DNA from: DATBAX01 sp963723765 | Lineage (GTDB): Bacteria; Acidobacteriota; Terriglobia; Terriglobales; Acidobacteriaceae | Assembly: GCA_963723765.1 (NCBI GenBank) | Contig: CAVRSD010000002.1 | Coordinates: forward strand, 496,001-560,000 | Reading direction: 5' to 3' | Length of the DNA: 64,000 bases | Shown: positions 45,783-54,888 of the stretch, piece by piece | Numbering within the stretch: position 1 is the stretch's first letter | Layout of the letters: the number at the start of each line of letters is the position of its first letter | Notes under the pieces: generated by a model | The model's database searches: none | What the model was told of the DNA's origin: nothing | What the model saw: only the letters and a program-made list of their open reading frames with translations | Translations under genes and position numbers: made by a program

Positions 45783-47417
45783 ATGAACCAAAGCCTGGGA
45801 CTGCTGGAATCCGAAGTTGAGATGGTGGCCAGTCCCGTGGTCCCACCTGCGTTCCTGGTCGAGGTTGAGCCCTGGCACAGGATTTTTCTGGGTAACCTGG
45901 CGGCGCAATTCAGGAATCGCCCGCAAGCTCGGCTGCAGTTGGTGTCCGCTCCCGGCAGATTTTGGCCCGATGTCTTCGTCGCATCCTATCTGCCGTGGCG
46001 CAGATTTCTGGAATCGATTGGTTATCACGTGGTAGTTATTGCTGCGATATTGACGGTGTTTCAATACTTGCCGCAGCCCACGGAAATCGCGGATCGTCCC
46101 GTTTTCAGCAAAGATGACGTGGTCTATTACAGCAAGTCTGATTACTTGCCGCCAATGGATACTGGCGGCCCCAAGATCAAATTACAGCAGAAGGGTGAGC
46201 CCGAGCACGCCAAGCAGCCCATTCTCTCCGTTCCTCCGGACGCCGACAATCATACCCAGACCATTGTTGCCCCACCCCAGATCAAGCTGAACCATGAGGT
46301 GCCGCTGCCCAATGTTGTGGCCGCGATGCCGGTGCGAGCCACCGTAGCGCTTTCCGAAACGACGCGTTCGCTGGCCGGGATGAGTATGCCAACGCTTCCC
46401 GCCACCGTGGTTGCGCCGGCCCCGGAAATCGACGGGGCTGACACCAGGCGCCATGTTCGCGCTCCCCAGGCTGCTGTCGTCGAACCCGCGCCGGACGTGA
46501 ATGCGGTTTCCACTCGACGATTAGCAGACATCAACATCGCACATTCGGAAGTGGTTGCACCTGCGCCGCAGTTGGCGATGTCCGAACGGCGGGCTCTGCC
46601 TTCGGCGCCGCTGGGAAATTCGGGTGCGAGAGTGGTGCCGCCTCCGCCTTCCATGCAGGGAAATGCGAATTCGAATTCCGGTGGCCGGATGATCGCGTTG
46701 GGCATTCATCCTGTCGAACCGGGTGGCCCGATACAACCTCCTGCGGGAAATCGGAGAGGAACGTTCGCGGCGACTCCCGAAGGCAAAGTTGGAGCGCCCG
46801 GAACTCCTGACAGCGCTACGGGGAAGACTCAATCCGCAGCGGGTTCGAGTAACAGCACGAAAGGAATTCCGTCCGGGCTGGTGGTGGGGGCTGGTCCAAA
46901 ACCGGGTGATGCGACCGCCAGCAATTCTCGCCTGATCGCGAATGCGACGATGCCGCGGGTTAGCGGCATTCCGCGCGAGTCCGCAAATCCAAATGCCACG
47001 GAGCTGGAAAAACAAGTCTTTGGCGACAAGAAGTTTTATTCCATGACGTTGAACCTGCCGAACCTCAACTCGCAGGCGGGTAGCTGGATCATCCACTTTG
47101 CAGAATTGGCAAAGAACGACCTGAAGGGGGAGCTAGTCGCACCTCTGGCCACCAAGGAAGTCGATCCTGGATATCCCACGGAACTGATGCGCCGCAATGT
47201 GCAGGGGACCGTGACTCTCTACGCGATCATTCACAACGATGGCTCCGTGGGCGAAGTACGAGTGCTGAAGGGCGTGGACGATCGCCTCGATGAATATGCG
47301 TGCACCGCGCTCGCCCGCTGGCGTTTTCGTCCTGCCACGAAAAACGGCTATCCTGTGGATCTGGAAGCTGTAGTAACAATTCCCTTCCATCCGATGCGGG
47401 TGAAGGGCAATTTCTAG
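45783..47417 (+). CDS. TonB-family energy transducer-like protein
   Basis: A 544-aa protein with one membrane segment at about residues 78-95 (YHVVVIAAILTVFQYLPQ), a long Pro/Ala-rich periplasmic linker (about 110-430) and a C-terminal TonB domain: PGYPTELMRRNVQGTVTLYA, then VLKGVDDRLDEYACTALARW and FRPATKNGYPV. The unusually long N-terminal cytoplasmic part (about 77 residues, starting NQSLGLLESEVEMVASPVVP) is seen in acidobacterial TonB proteins. It would drive outer-membrane receptors; no ExbB/ExbD are near. Confidence 0.85.
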   Translation: MNQSLGLLESEVEMVASPVVPPAFLVEVEPWHRIFLGNLAAQFRNRPQARLQLVSAPGRFWPDVFVASYLPWRRFLESIGYHVVVIAAILTVFQYLPQPTEIADRPVFSKDDVVYYSKSDYLPPMDTGGPKIKLQQKGEPEHAKQPILSVPPDADNHTQTIVAPPQIKLNHEVPLPNVVAAMPVRATVALSETTRSLAGMSMPTLPATVVAPAPEIDGADTRRHVRAPQAAVVEPAPDVNAVSTRRLADINIAHSEVVAPAPQLAMSERRALPSAPLGNSGARVVPPPPSMQGNANSNSGGRMIALGIHPVEPGGPIQPPAGNRRGTFAATPEGKVGAPGTPDSATGKTQSAAGSSNSTKGIPSGLVVGAGPKPGDATASNSRLIANATMPRVSGIPRESANPNATELEKQVFGDKKFYSMTLNLPNLNSQAGSWIIHFAELAKNDLKGELVAPLATKEVDPGYPTELMRRNVQGTVTLYAIIHNDGSVGEVRVLKGVDDRLDEYACTALARWRFRPATKNGYPVDLEAVVTIPFHPMRVKGNF

Positions 47418-47470
47418 CGGCACCCACCTTGTACACTTCCTAACATCACAAAAACAGTACCGGAGGCAGA

Positions 47471-47812
47471 ATGACTTTTGACGACTATAGCGCGATGGTG
47501 CGGGTAACGCGGGATTATCCGGAGTTAGGGAAAAATCTTATTTATCCTGCGCTTGGCCTGGCTGGAGAATCCGGAGAAGTCGCTGAAAAAGTGAAGAAGC
47601 TGTGGAGGAATCTGGGCCAGCGATCCGGAGAACAGATTAGCGCGGAGGATAGAGCGTCGCTGGTGAAAGAACTCGGCGATGTGCTGTGGTATGTGGCTGC
47701 GATGAGTGAGGAATTGCAGGTGAAGCTGGAACATGTGGCGGAAGAAAATTCCAGGAAGCTTCTCGATCGGAAAGAGCGGGGAGTGATTAAATCGGCGGGG
47801 GATAGCCGATAG
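47471..47812 (+). CDS. MazG-like nucleotide pyrophosphohydrolase
   Basis: A 113-aa all-alpha NTP pyrophosphatase of the MazG/dUTPase-like superfamily. The metal-binding Glu residues sit in LAGESGEVAEKVKKLW (about 32-47) and in KELGDVLWYVAAMSEEL (about 70-86). It hydrolyses nucleoside triphosphates to monophosphates, probably damaged or signalling nucleotides. Such single-domain forms are also frequent in phages and mobile elements; two tiny zinc-knuckle genes follow. Confidence 0.85.
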   Translation: MTFDDYSAMVRVTRDYPELGKNLIYPALGLAGESGEVAEKVKKLWRNLGQRSGEQISAEDRASLVKELGDVLWYVAAMSEELQVKLEHVAEENSRKLLDRKERGVIKSAGDSR

Positions 47813-47901
47813 GGTGTAAAAGTAACCACCCGAGAGAGGGGGTAGTAACTGACCGAATGGGCAATTTACGAGGGCTGGCCGAAGTTTTAGGCTAAAGCAT
47901 C

Positions 47902-48081
47902 ATGAAAAAGACCTGTTGTATTTGCGATCCGAAATTGCCGCTCAATCCGAACGTTTGTTACCGTCACAAAGCCGAGGGAATGCGCCTCGCACGCAAAGAA
48001 GGCACCCGGTACTCGGAAGCCGCCGGCAGTCTGTATTTACAGGCCTTGCAACAGCACCAGCAACAGGAAGTGGCGCAATGA
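47902..48081 (+). CDS. 59-aa cysteine-rich protein
   Basis: A short frame from ATG 47902: MKKTCCICDPKLPLNPNV, then CYRHKAEGMRLARKEG and a Gln/His-rich end. Cysteines at 5, 6, 8 and 19 and a His near 22 could bind one zinc. The stop TGA overlaps the ATG of the next gene (ATGA), which is strong support for both being translated. Function unknown. Confidence 0.55.
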   Translation: MKKTCCICDPKLPLNPNVCYRHKAEGMRLARKEGTRYSEAAGSLYLQALQQHQQQEVAQ

Positions 48082-48200
48082 TTGAATGCACCGTCTGCGG
48101 GAAACTAAGCCCCGAAGTGTTTGAAGTGGATGGCGTCGCATATCTCTGCCACGACTGCAACGAACGTGAGGGCGTCCCGAACGTACCGCGCATCTCCTAA
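48078..48200 (+). CDS. 40-aa zinc-ribbon micro-protein
   Basis: Begins inside the stop of the upstream gene (ATGA overlap). It has CTVC at 4-7 and CHDC at 24-27, separated by VFEVDGVAYL, the spacing of a one-zinc ribbon. Too short for an enzyme; perhaps a nucleic-acid or protein-binding partner of its upstream neighbour. Confidence 0.55.
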   Translation: MIECTVCGKLSPEVFEVDGVAYLCHDCNEREGVPNVPRIS

Positions 48201-48330
48201 CCATCACCCGGGAAACTGCAGGCCCGTCAGGTCATGGAGTTTTCGCCGTCCCCGCGTCTACGGTAACTAGCCCTTCGTGCCCTAGTCAAAATCCAACTTG
48301 GCAGGCTAGGTTGTGCGGATTGGAGGCACC

Positions 48331-48795
48331 ATGACAACTGCAGAGAACAAATCAGAAATAGGAGGCGCGATTTTTGGGCTGCTCGTGCTTGGGCTCCTGA
48401 TCTATGGCGGATGGGCCGGCTATTCAGAATTGAAAGAGCATTTCGTGTCAAAGTCAGCGGCCAGCGATCCGCGCGACCAACAGATCAAAGAACTCAGCGA
48501 GAAAGTCGCTGCGCTCGAGGCGAAGCCCAAAGCGGAACACCACTATGAATTCCGAAATGAAGGTTCGCGGACGTGGCGATTTGACCCCGCGACTGGTGCG
48601 AGTTGCATTCAGCTGGCTACTAAAGGCGATTGGAAACAGCCCGATACGATCCGCCAAGGCTGTCAGTACGAGGACTGGGCGAACGGCGATGGTGCGAGCC
48701 GCAGAGACTACTACAGTGCTGAGTGTGTCTTGCTCGGCAACAAGAAAGCCTGCGATGAGATTGCCACCGCGTCAGATGTTCCGATCGTGAAATAG
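48331..48795 (+). CDS. Membrane-anchored coiled-coil protein of unknown function
   Basis: A 154-aa protein starting at ATG 48331, 5 bases after TTGGAGG. One membrane segment (about residues 13-32: IFGLLVLGLLIYGGWAGY), then a coiled coil (KELSEKVAALEAKPKAEH), then a small domain with four cysteines (about residues 93-135) that may form disulfides (GASCIQLATKGDW, QGCQYEDWA, ECVLLGNKKACDE). No family recognised. Confidence 0.6.
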   Translation: MTTAENKSEIGGAIFGLLVLGLLIYGGWAGYSELKEHFVSKSAASDPRDQQIKELSEKVAALEAKPKAEHHYEFRNEGSRTWRFDPATGASCIQLATKGDWKQPDTIRQGCQYEDWANGDGASRRDYYSAECVLLGNKKACDEIATASDVPIVK

Positions 48796-49221
48796 CCCTA
48801 GCTGCACTTCCCTAGCCATTTCGACATCTTCGCGGTGCTTTCGCACCGCCCCCTCTGTGGATAGCACCGGGGTAACACCTCGCTCATGTCCTTTAGCAGA
48901 AGTGCCACCGCCCGCAGACGCGGAGAAAGCTGAACAAATGCGATCCCCTCGACGAATATGGCAGTAGTTACTACCGCCGTTGGCTATGCCTGCGGGGGGG
49001 GTGGCGATGTCGAACAGCACCATTCGGCCCTTGAACACCTCCGGGGATAAAGCCCGATTTTCAGAACGGGATTTCAACGCAGCGCTTAAGCGCTGCTCCA
49101 CCCAAAATCCAGTTCAGTCTGGACAGCCCCTTCGACTTCCCCCCTCGGCTTCGCTCGGGGCTTCGGCTAAAACCGGACAGCCGAGGCGGCTGTCCCTACG
49201 CGAGCATTGCCGGGAACAGCC
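48796..49221. other. 426-base spacer with palindromes
   Basis: A GCGGTGC hairpin (48832-48849), an 18-base perfect palindrome at 49079-49096 (centre AGCGCTTAAGCGCT), and one arm of the GGGACAGCC family at 49176-49200. A minus-strand open frame of 109 codons (48772-49101) overlaps the upstream gene's end and has no clear family; I do not call it. The arm at 49176 lies next to the 3' end of the amidohydrolase gene and may help end its transcript. Confidence 0.5.
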
Positions 49222-50949
49222 TTACTTTGTCTGATAGACGGTCTTGCCGCCGACTACGGTTCGCAATACTTTTGTTCCCAGGATTTTCGCGGGGATGGAC
49301 GCGGTGAGATCGCGATCCAGGACTACAAAATCCGCCAGCATTCCGGGCGCGAGTTTGCCTTTGTCTTTTTCGGCGAATTCCGCGAAGGCCGCTCCTGTGG
49401 TGTAGGCGGCGATGGCTTGATCCATGGTCAGCTTTTCTCCGGGGAAGTAATCTTTCTTGCCGTCTTCGCTCTTGCGAGTGACCGCAGCGTACAGGCCAAG
49501 GAATGGAGTGCCCGGCCCGAATGGATAGTCGGTGCCAAAGGCTAGTGTGACCCCGCTGTTGAGAAATTCCGCCCAGGCGTAAGAGTGTGCCGCCCGGTCC
49601 GGACCTAAGCGGGCCATGGCCCAGCTCATGTCGGTCAGTAAATGACTGGGCTGCATGGAGGCAATAATCTTCAGCTTCTTGAATTCTGCAACCTGCGCCG
49701 GATTGGTCACCTGAGCGTGCTCAATGCGTAAGCGATAGTCATCGCCGCCGTTCGCCGCTTTTATCTTTTTCTCGCGCGCATCTTTTTCGGCTTCGGCGAA
49801 GGCATCGAGCGCCATCTGCACGCCTTTATCGCCGATAGCGTGAAAGCCGATTTGAAAGCCGGCATCCACGCGATCTTTGGTCATCTGCGTCAGCTTGGCT
49901 GCGTCGTACCTCAACAGGCCGGAATTATTGGGATCGTCGGTGTAGGGCTGCAACAAGGCTGCCGAGTGCGACCCGAGCGAACCATCCATGAAACCTTTCA
50001 ACATGCCGGTATGCAGCATCGGATCGGACTGAGGATGGGCCGAGCGCTGCGTTTCCAGGGTGTCAAGCGGATCGTCAAAGGCGAGCCACTCGGAAATACG
50101 CGCGGTGAGTTTGCCATCGCGCTCGATTTCTTCGAGGACCTGGAAATCTTCCCAATTGGCGTGAGAATCCGTGAACCCGGAGTAATCCTGGGCCGAGGTC
50201 ACGCCCCATTGCGCTAACTCCTGTAGCGCCGATTCCAGAGCCTGCCGGCGCTTGGCATGAGAAGGAGGCGGAATGAGCGGAGTCACGGCCTGGATGGCGG
50301 TATCACGCAAAATGCCATTGGGTTGTCCGCTGGTATCGCGGCCGATCTGACCGCCCTGGGGATCTTTGCTGGCGATGGTGATGCTGGCCATTCGTAAAGC
50401 CCGGGTGTTGGCAACGGCGGAGTGGCCGTCCGCACGTTCCAGCAAGACAGGATGATCGGTGGTGACTTCATCGAGGTCCCAGCGGGTGGGCACTTCTTTT
50501 ACCGGCCAGAGAGTTTCGTCCCAGCCACCGCCAACGATCCATTCCCCGGGCGTAGCGGTTTCCAGCCGGGCTTTTATGCGTTCGCGAAACTCCGCCAGCG
50601 ACTGCACGCCGGCCAGGTTCACGGTCAAGCCTTGCAGACCGGCCTCGCCGAGATGCATATGAGCGTCGTTGAATCCCGGCATGACGAAGTGACCTTCGAG
50701 ATTGACGACCTCAGTCGAAGGGCCTTTCAGCATGAGGATCTGATTTTCCGATCCGATGGCCTCGATGCGGCCGTCATGCACGGCGATGGCTTCCGCCCGC
50801 TGCACTTCATGGAACGTGGATGCGCCGACCACTCCGGTATAAATGTTTCCATGGAGAAAAATGATGTCAGCTTTTGGTTTGGGTTGGGTCTGCGCGTAAG
50901 ACAGGGCCGAAACAGCACACAGCAGATAAGTGGCCGTTTTTAGATTCAT
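49222..50949 (-). CDS. Amidohydrolase family protein (YtcJ-like), secreted
   Basis: A 575-aa metal-dependent hydrolase. A signal peptide covers about residues 1-19 (ending LSYAQ). The metal site FNDAHMHLGEAGLQG, an RIEHAQVTNP His and the late Asp in LAFGTDYPFGPGTPF are those of the YtcJ/AepA subgroup of the amidohydrolase superfamily, whose substrates are mostly unknown. It starts on the base after the stop of the M20 peptidase gene, so the two are one operon. Confidence 0.88.
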   Translation of the reverse strand: MNLKTATYLLCAVSALSYAQTQPKPKADIIFLHGNIYTGVVGASTFHEVQRAEAIAVHDGRIEAIGSENQILMLKGPSTEVVNLEGHFVMPGFNDAHMHLGEAGLQGLTVNLAGVQSLAEFRERIKARLETATPGEWIVGGGWDETLWPVKEVPTRWDLDEVTTDHPVLLERADGHSAVANTRALRMASITIASKDPQGGQIGRDTSGQPNGILRDTAIQAVTPLIPPPSHAKRRQALESALQELAQWGVTSAQDYSGFTDSHANWEDFQVLEEIERDGKLTARISEWLAFDDPLDTLETQRSAHPQSDPMLHTGMLKGFMDGSLGSHSAALLQPYTDDPNNSGLLRYDAAKLTQMTKDRVDAGFQIGFHAIGDKGVQMALDAFAEAEKDAREKKIKAANGGDDYRLRIEHAQVTNPAQVAEFKKLKIIASMQPSHLLTDMSWAMARLGPDRAAHSYAWAEFLNSGVTLAFGTDYPFGPGTPFLGLYAAVTRKSEDGKKDYFPGEKLTMDQAIAAYTTGAAFAEFAEKDKGKLAPGMLADFVVLDRDLTASIPAKILGTKVLRTVVGGKTVYQTK

Positions 50950-52209
50950 TTACTTGACTCCCGTGAGGGTTAGCAGAGTTAACAGAATTCTTTTCAATCC
51001 GAGTTCACGTCCGTTACAGTCAAACCATTCCTGCAAAGTGTGGGCTCCGCCACCGGTGCCACCGCCGCCAATGGCAATGGCTTCCTGACCAAGCGACAGC
51101 GGGATATTGGCATCGGTAGAGGCGCGCTGGATTTGTGCGGCATTCCCTAGATGTGCGTCCACCGCACGAATGACTTGAAGGATATTGGAATTTGCATCCA
51201 GTTCTCCCGCCGGGCGATTGCCGATGGCCACGATTTCGGAGGTGAGGCCCAGGGGACGGCGTTGGGTTGAGCCGCGTTTTTCGATCGCGAGTGATTCCTC
51301 TTCCACCGCCCGGTCAACCGAGTGCCGCAGAGTTCGTTCCAGCCGCTCCATTTCGGTCATGGAGGTGGATCGGATATCCACTCTCATGCTGGCTGACTCG
51401 GGAATGGAATTGACCGAAGTCCCGCCACGAATCACGCCGATATTGAATGTGGTCTTAGGCGACGAGGGTACGGGCGCCTGGGTAAAGGACTGGATGGCGC
51501 CAGCCAGCACCAGAATTGGATTGGGCGAACCAAAATCACTCCAGGAATGTCCTCCCGGCCCGCGCACGATCACTTCAAAGCGGCGGCTGCCCAGCGCTTC
51601 GGCCACAATGGTGTCCGAACCGGCTCCGTCGAGCACTAAGCTGCTGTTGATGGAATTCTTCCAGCGCGGATCGGCAAAAATGTGGCGCATGCCGCGCAGG
51701 TCGCCTTCGCCTTCTTCGCCAACATTTCCCATGAAAAGCACGGGTAAAGAATTCGTGATCTTCGCATTTTTCAATGCGGCTGCAATCGCCAGCAGGGCGG
51801 TAAGTCCCGCGCCATTGTCGGAAACACCGGGGCCGTAAAGCCGGCTTCCCTGTTGCCGGATGTTGAGCGGAGTACCGGCGGGAAAAACCGTGTCGATATG
51901 GGCGCTGAGGGTGACGCAACGTTTGCCTACCCCAGGACGCAGGCCGAGCACATTCCCGACCTCATCGATATGGACATCTTCTAACCCCAGCTCATCAAAA
52001 CGCTCTTTGACCCAGGCTCCTCTGGCCGCCTCGCCGAACGGCGGCGCGGCGATTCGTGCCATCTCCAGTTGCCAGTGGGCGAATTGCGGCTCCTGGGTGC
52101 GAAACCAGGCAAGGGCCGAACGAATTTCTGGCAGCGCGGAAAGACGTGCGATTTCCTGCTGAACGGCAGGAAACTCTTTCGATACTTCCGCGCGCGGGGA
52201 GGGGCTCAT
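50950..52209 (-). CDS. M20 family metallopeptidase
   Basis: A 419-aa zinc exopeptidase. Conserved metal ligands: LSAHIDTVFPAGTP (His and Asp), GVSDNGAGLTALLAI (Asp), MGNVGEEGEGDLRGMRH (Glu-Glu) and a C-terminal His in GGGAHTLQEWFD. The lid domain includes GPGGHSWSDFGSPNP. It probably removes residues from small peptides or acyl amino acids; the adjoining secreted amidohydrolase suggests a shared degradative pathway. No signal peptide on this one. Confidence 0.88.
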   Translation of the reverse strand: MSPSPRAEVSKEFPAVQQEIARLSALPEIRSALAWFRTQEPQFAHWQLEMARIAAPPFGEAARGAWVKERFDELGLEDVHIDEVGNVLGLRPGVGKRCVTLSAHIDTVFPAGTPLNIRQQGSRLYGPGVSDNGAGLTALLAIAAALKNAKITNSLPVLFMGNVGEEGEGDLRGMRHIFADPRWKNSINSSLVLDGAGSDTIVAEALGSRRFEVIVRGPGGHSWSDFGSPNPILVLAGAIQSFTQAPVPSSPKTTFNIGVIRGGTSVNSIPESASMRVDIRSTSMTEMERLERTLRHSVDRAVEEESLAIEKRGSTQRRPLGLTSEIVAIGNRPAGELDANSNILQVIRAVDAHLGNAAQIQRASTDANIPLSLGQEAIAIGGGGTGGGAHTLQEWFDCNGRELGLKRILLTLLTLTGVK

Positions 52210-52430
52210 GGGTTAATCGTCATCTTACAACGCAAATCCACTGCGGCTAATAGCCGACAGGGTCACTGAAGATGAGGTTTTGGGAGATGACCTACCGGAA
52301 TCTTCATGGGCTCTCCACACAGGCTCTTTATCAGCCCAGCAGCAACTATCGGCGGGTTGGCGCATCTAAAATCTCAGGCGGATTACTCGCAAATTCGGCT
52401 TTTCCAGATCAGTTTCGCTACACTTATCTT

Positions 52431-53300
52431 ATGAATCGCATGCTTCTGGTGGCATCGATATTGCTTGCGGCGGTCGTCCTGTCCGGACCGCTTTTACCTA
52501 TCTGTTTCGCCGACGAAGGTCCGCTTGACCCCGCCCAGCCCAAGGGCGTCACGTCCGACCAAATCATCCAGCACTTCGCGGCGAAGGAGAAGGAATTTAA
52601 GCAGGCGCGCGAACTGTACACTTTCCGCCAGGAAGTTCGGGTCCAAACCCTGGATGGCAACACCGTGCTCGGCGAATACCATGAAGTTTTTGACGTCAGC
52701 TATGACGATCAGGGAAAGCATCTGGAGAACGTGGTCTTTGCGCCTCAATCCACGCTGGACCAGGATCCAAACGGGATCATGATGAGCCCGGAAGATCTCG
52801 AAGACATTCGCCATCGGCTGCCCTTTGTGCTGACCTCGGACGAGATCCCCGAATACGACATTCTTTATGTTGGTCAGCAACAGGAAGATGAACTGCACTG
52901 CTATGTCTTCGACGTCGCACCCAAGAAAATCGAAGGCAAGAAACGCTATTTCCAAGGCCGCATTTGGGTGGATGACCGCGATTTTCAGATCGTGAAAACG
53001 TTCGGCAAGACCGTTCCCGATATCCGCAAGAAGAACAATGAGAATTTGTTCCCGAAATTCACCACCTGGCGCGAACAAGTGGACGGTAATTACTGGTTTC
53101 CGGTTTTCACCAAGGCCGACGACATTCTGCACTTCAAGCTCAATGACGTTCACATTCGCGAAATCATCAAGTACAGCGATTACCAGCGTTTCGGATCCAA
53201 GTCCAAGATCACTTACGAAGGCCGAGAAGTCCAAAAGTCCGAGCAGAAGGGCCAAACCCCGCCGCCGGTGGAACAGCCGCCGATGGTGCCGCAGAAGTAG
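52431..53300 (+). CDS. Secreted outer-membrane lipoprotein-sorting-like protein (copy 1)
   Basis: A 289-aa exported protein starting MNRMLLVASILLAAVVLSGP. The mature part starts with GVTSDQIIQHFAAKEKEFKQ and contains VFDVAPKKIEGKKRYFQGRI, WVDDRDFQIVKTFGK and FTTWREQVDGNYWFPV. The pattern, an incomplete barrel with a repeated E-W/F-x-V-D motif, resembles LolA/RseB-fold (DUF4292-like) proteins that bind lipids or lipoproteins. A paralogue lies 161 bases downstream. Confidence 0.75.
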   Translation: MNRMLLVASILLAAVVLSGPLLPICFADEGPLDPAQPKGVTSDQIIQHFAAKEKEFKQARELYTFRQEVRVQTLDGNTVLGEYHEVFDVSYDDQGKHLENVVFAPQSTLDQDPNGIMMSPEDLEDIRHRLPFVLTSDEIPEYDILYVGQQQEDELHCYVFDVAPKKIEGKKRYFQGRIWVDDRDFQIVKTFGKTVPDIRKKNNENLFPKFTTWREQVDGNYWFPVFTKADDILHFKLNDVHIREIIKYSDYQRFGSKSKITYEGREVQKSEQKGQTPPPVEQPPMVPQK

Positions 53301-53322
53301 CGGCGGAAGACCAACCGGCCCC

Positions 53323-53412
53323 CTTGTCATTCCGAGCAGCTCGAGGAATCTGCTCTTTGCCAGCGCCGGCAGACAGCAGATTCCTCGGCGCTGCGCGCCT
53401 CGGCATGACAAG
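53323..53412. repeat. Perfect-ended inverted repeat between tandem paralogues
   Basis: Ends CTTGTCAT (53323) and ATGACAAG (53412) are exact complements; inside, GAGGAATCTGCT and AGCAGATTCCTC also pair. This is the best-preserved member of the dispersed GTCATTCC family in the window. Confidence 0.8.
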
Positions 53413-53461
53413 TAGGAGAGTTGGCTGACACGCACAGACGTTTTAATTAGACTAAGCTCGC

Positions 53462-54244
53462 ATGAAATTCCTTGAGCATAGAGTCCCGCTCGTTGCATTC
53501 ATTCTTGTTCTAGGAATGCTGGCCGGCATGGGCGCATCAGCGTGGGCGCAGGATGGCACACTCGACCCGTCTGCCCCAAAGAGCACCACCCCGCAAGAAA
53601 TCATCCGGCATTTCACCGCGAAAGAAAAAGAATGGAAGCAGGTACGCGAGCAATACACCTTTCAGCAATCGCTCGAAGTGCAGGAAATCGTGGGTACCGA
53701 TGTGCGATCCGACTACCGGCAAGTGTCGGACATCAGTTACAACGGCGGGAAGCGCATCAAGAGCGTAGTGCTCGCGCCGCAGGCGAGCCTGGACCTTACC
53801 AAAGAGGACGTGGAAGATCTGGAAGTACGCGCAACGTTCACCATCAGCAGCGATGAACTGCCGACATACAACCTGACTTATGCAGGTTCGCAAAAAGTCG
53901 ATGATCTGCACTGCTACGTTTTTGACGTCGTTCCAAAAAACATCGAAAACGGGCACCGCTACTTTCAAGGACGGATCTGGGTGGACGATCAGGATTTTCA
54001 GATTGTGAGAAACAAGGGCAAGTCGGTGCCCGATATTGTGACCGGCAAAAAGAAGAAAACTCGTGAGAACCTGTTTCCGCAATTTACTACCTGGCGCCAG
54101 CCGGTCGATGGCAAGTATTGGTTTCCCTCCTACTCCTCCGCGGATGACACACTGCATTTTCGCAGCACTGACATGCACATCAAAGAAAAGCTGAAGTTTA
54201 CCAATTATAAGAAGACAGGGCCTACGCCACCAGCGGCGCAGTAG
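53462..54244 (+). CDS. Secreted outer-membrane lipoprotein-sorting-like protein (copy 2)
   Basis: A 260-aa paralogue of the gene at 52431-53300, starting at ATG 53462, with a signal peptide ending SAWAQ. Shared blocks in the same order: TTPQEIIRHFTAKEKEWKQV, LHCYVFDVVPKNIENG, YFQGRIWVDDQDFQIV and FTTWRQPVDGKYWFP. By eye about half of the residues agree. The two genes arose by tandem duplication and probably work in the envelope; the C-terminal extension of copy 1 is missing. Confidence 0.75.
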   Translation: MKFLEHRVPLVAFILVLGMLAGMGASAWAQDGTLDPSAPKSTTPQEIIRHFTAKEKEWKQVREQYTFQQSLEVQEIVGTDVRSDYRQVSDISYNGGKRIKSVVLAPQASLDLTKEDVEDLEVRATFTISSDELPTYNLTYAGSQKVDDLHCYVFDVVPKNIENGHRYFQGRIWVDDQDFQIVRNKGKSVPDIVTGKKKKTRENLFPQFTTWRQPVDGKYWFPSYSSADDTLHFRSTDMHIKEKLKFTNYKKTGPTPPAAQ

Positions 54245-54273
54245 GATTTTTGGTTCAGGGTCTTGAGTCGCAG

Positions 54274-54882
54274 TTAGTAAAAAAGATATTTCCGCCACTT
54301 GTCGTCGGAACGGCCCATTAGGCGCATGATGTGGCGACTGGTGTGCAGATTGAAGGCCCGCGGCTCCCGCATGAGCTTCATTCCCGCCTCGGTCGGAAAT
54401 TGGTTTCCTTTGTGACGATTGCAACCATGGCAGCAAGCCACCAGATTTTCCCAGGTGGACGCTCCACCACGCGAGCGCGGAACGACATGATCAAGCGTCA
54501 AGTCGCCAGCGGATAGAATTTCCGCGCAGTACTGGCAGGTATTGCGATCTCGCAGCAGGATGTTTTTTCGAGAGAGCGCCCGCGTCTGGTGCGGAATCCG
54601 ACGGTACTCGAGCAGACGAATCACCGAGGGAACACGGAAAGCCAGGCGCGCCGCATGCAGGAAGTGACCGTTCTCTTCCTCGGCCATGGCGACGCCCTTC
54701 AGCACCAGCACAATGGCACGGCGGGCGGCGCAAACATTAATCGGCTCATAGGACGCATTCAGCACCAGCACGGGCGCGTGCAGCGCGTGTCCGTCACCAT
54801 CCTGGTGAGTTCCCGCGACGGCAAGGGGCACGGTGTGATGCCGGCTCAGGCCGCCGAGCGAATTGTTCCACTTTCCTGACAT
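54274..54882 (-). CDS. HNH endonuclease
   Basis: A 202-aa protein with an HNH nuclease domain at about 110-165: zinc pair CQYC (116-119), core DHVVPRSRGG (Asp131-His132), NLVACCHGCNRHKGN with second zinc pair. The N-terminal half (LVLNASYEPINVCAARRAIV) is the conserved region found in stand-alone housekeeping-type HNH proteins, not phage or homing enzymes. It starts 6 bases after comF. Confidence 0.9.
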   Translation of the reverse strand: MSGKWNNSLGGLSRHHTVPLAVAGTHQDGDGHALHAPVLVLNASYEPINVCAARRAIVLVLKGVAMAEEENGHFLHAARLAFRVPSVIRLLEYRRIPHQTRALSRKNILLRDRNTCQYCAEILSAGDLTLDHVVPRSRGGASTWENLVACCHGCNRHKGNQFPTEAGMKLMREPRAFNLHTSRHIMRLMGRSDDKWRKYLFY

Positions 54883-54888
54883 GTGCTC

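Noticed and set aside
48772..49101. 109-codon minus-strand frame containing an EMAREVQLGLF stretch like the linker of SpoIIE phosphatases
   Set aside because: No phosphatase domain follows, the frame overlaps the end of a better supported gene, and the rest is not protein-like.
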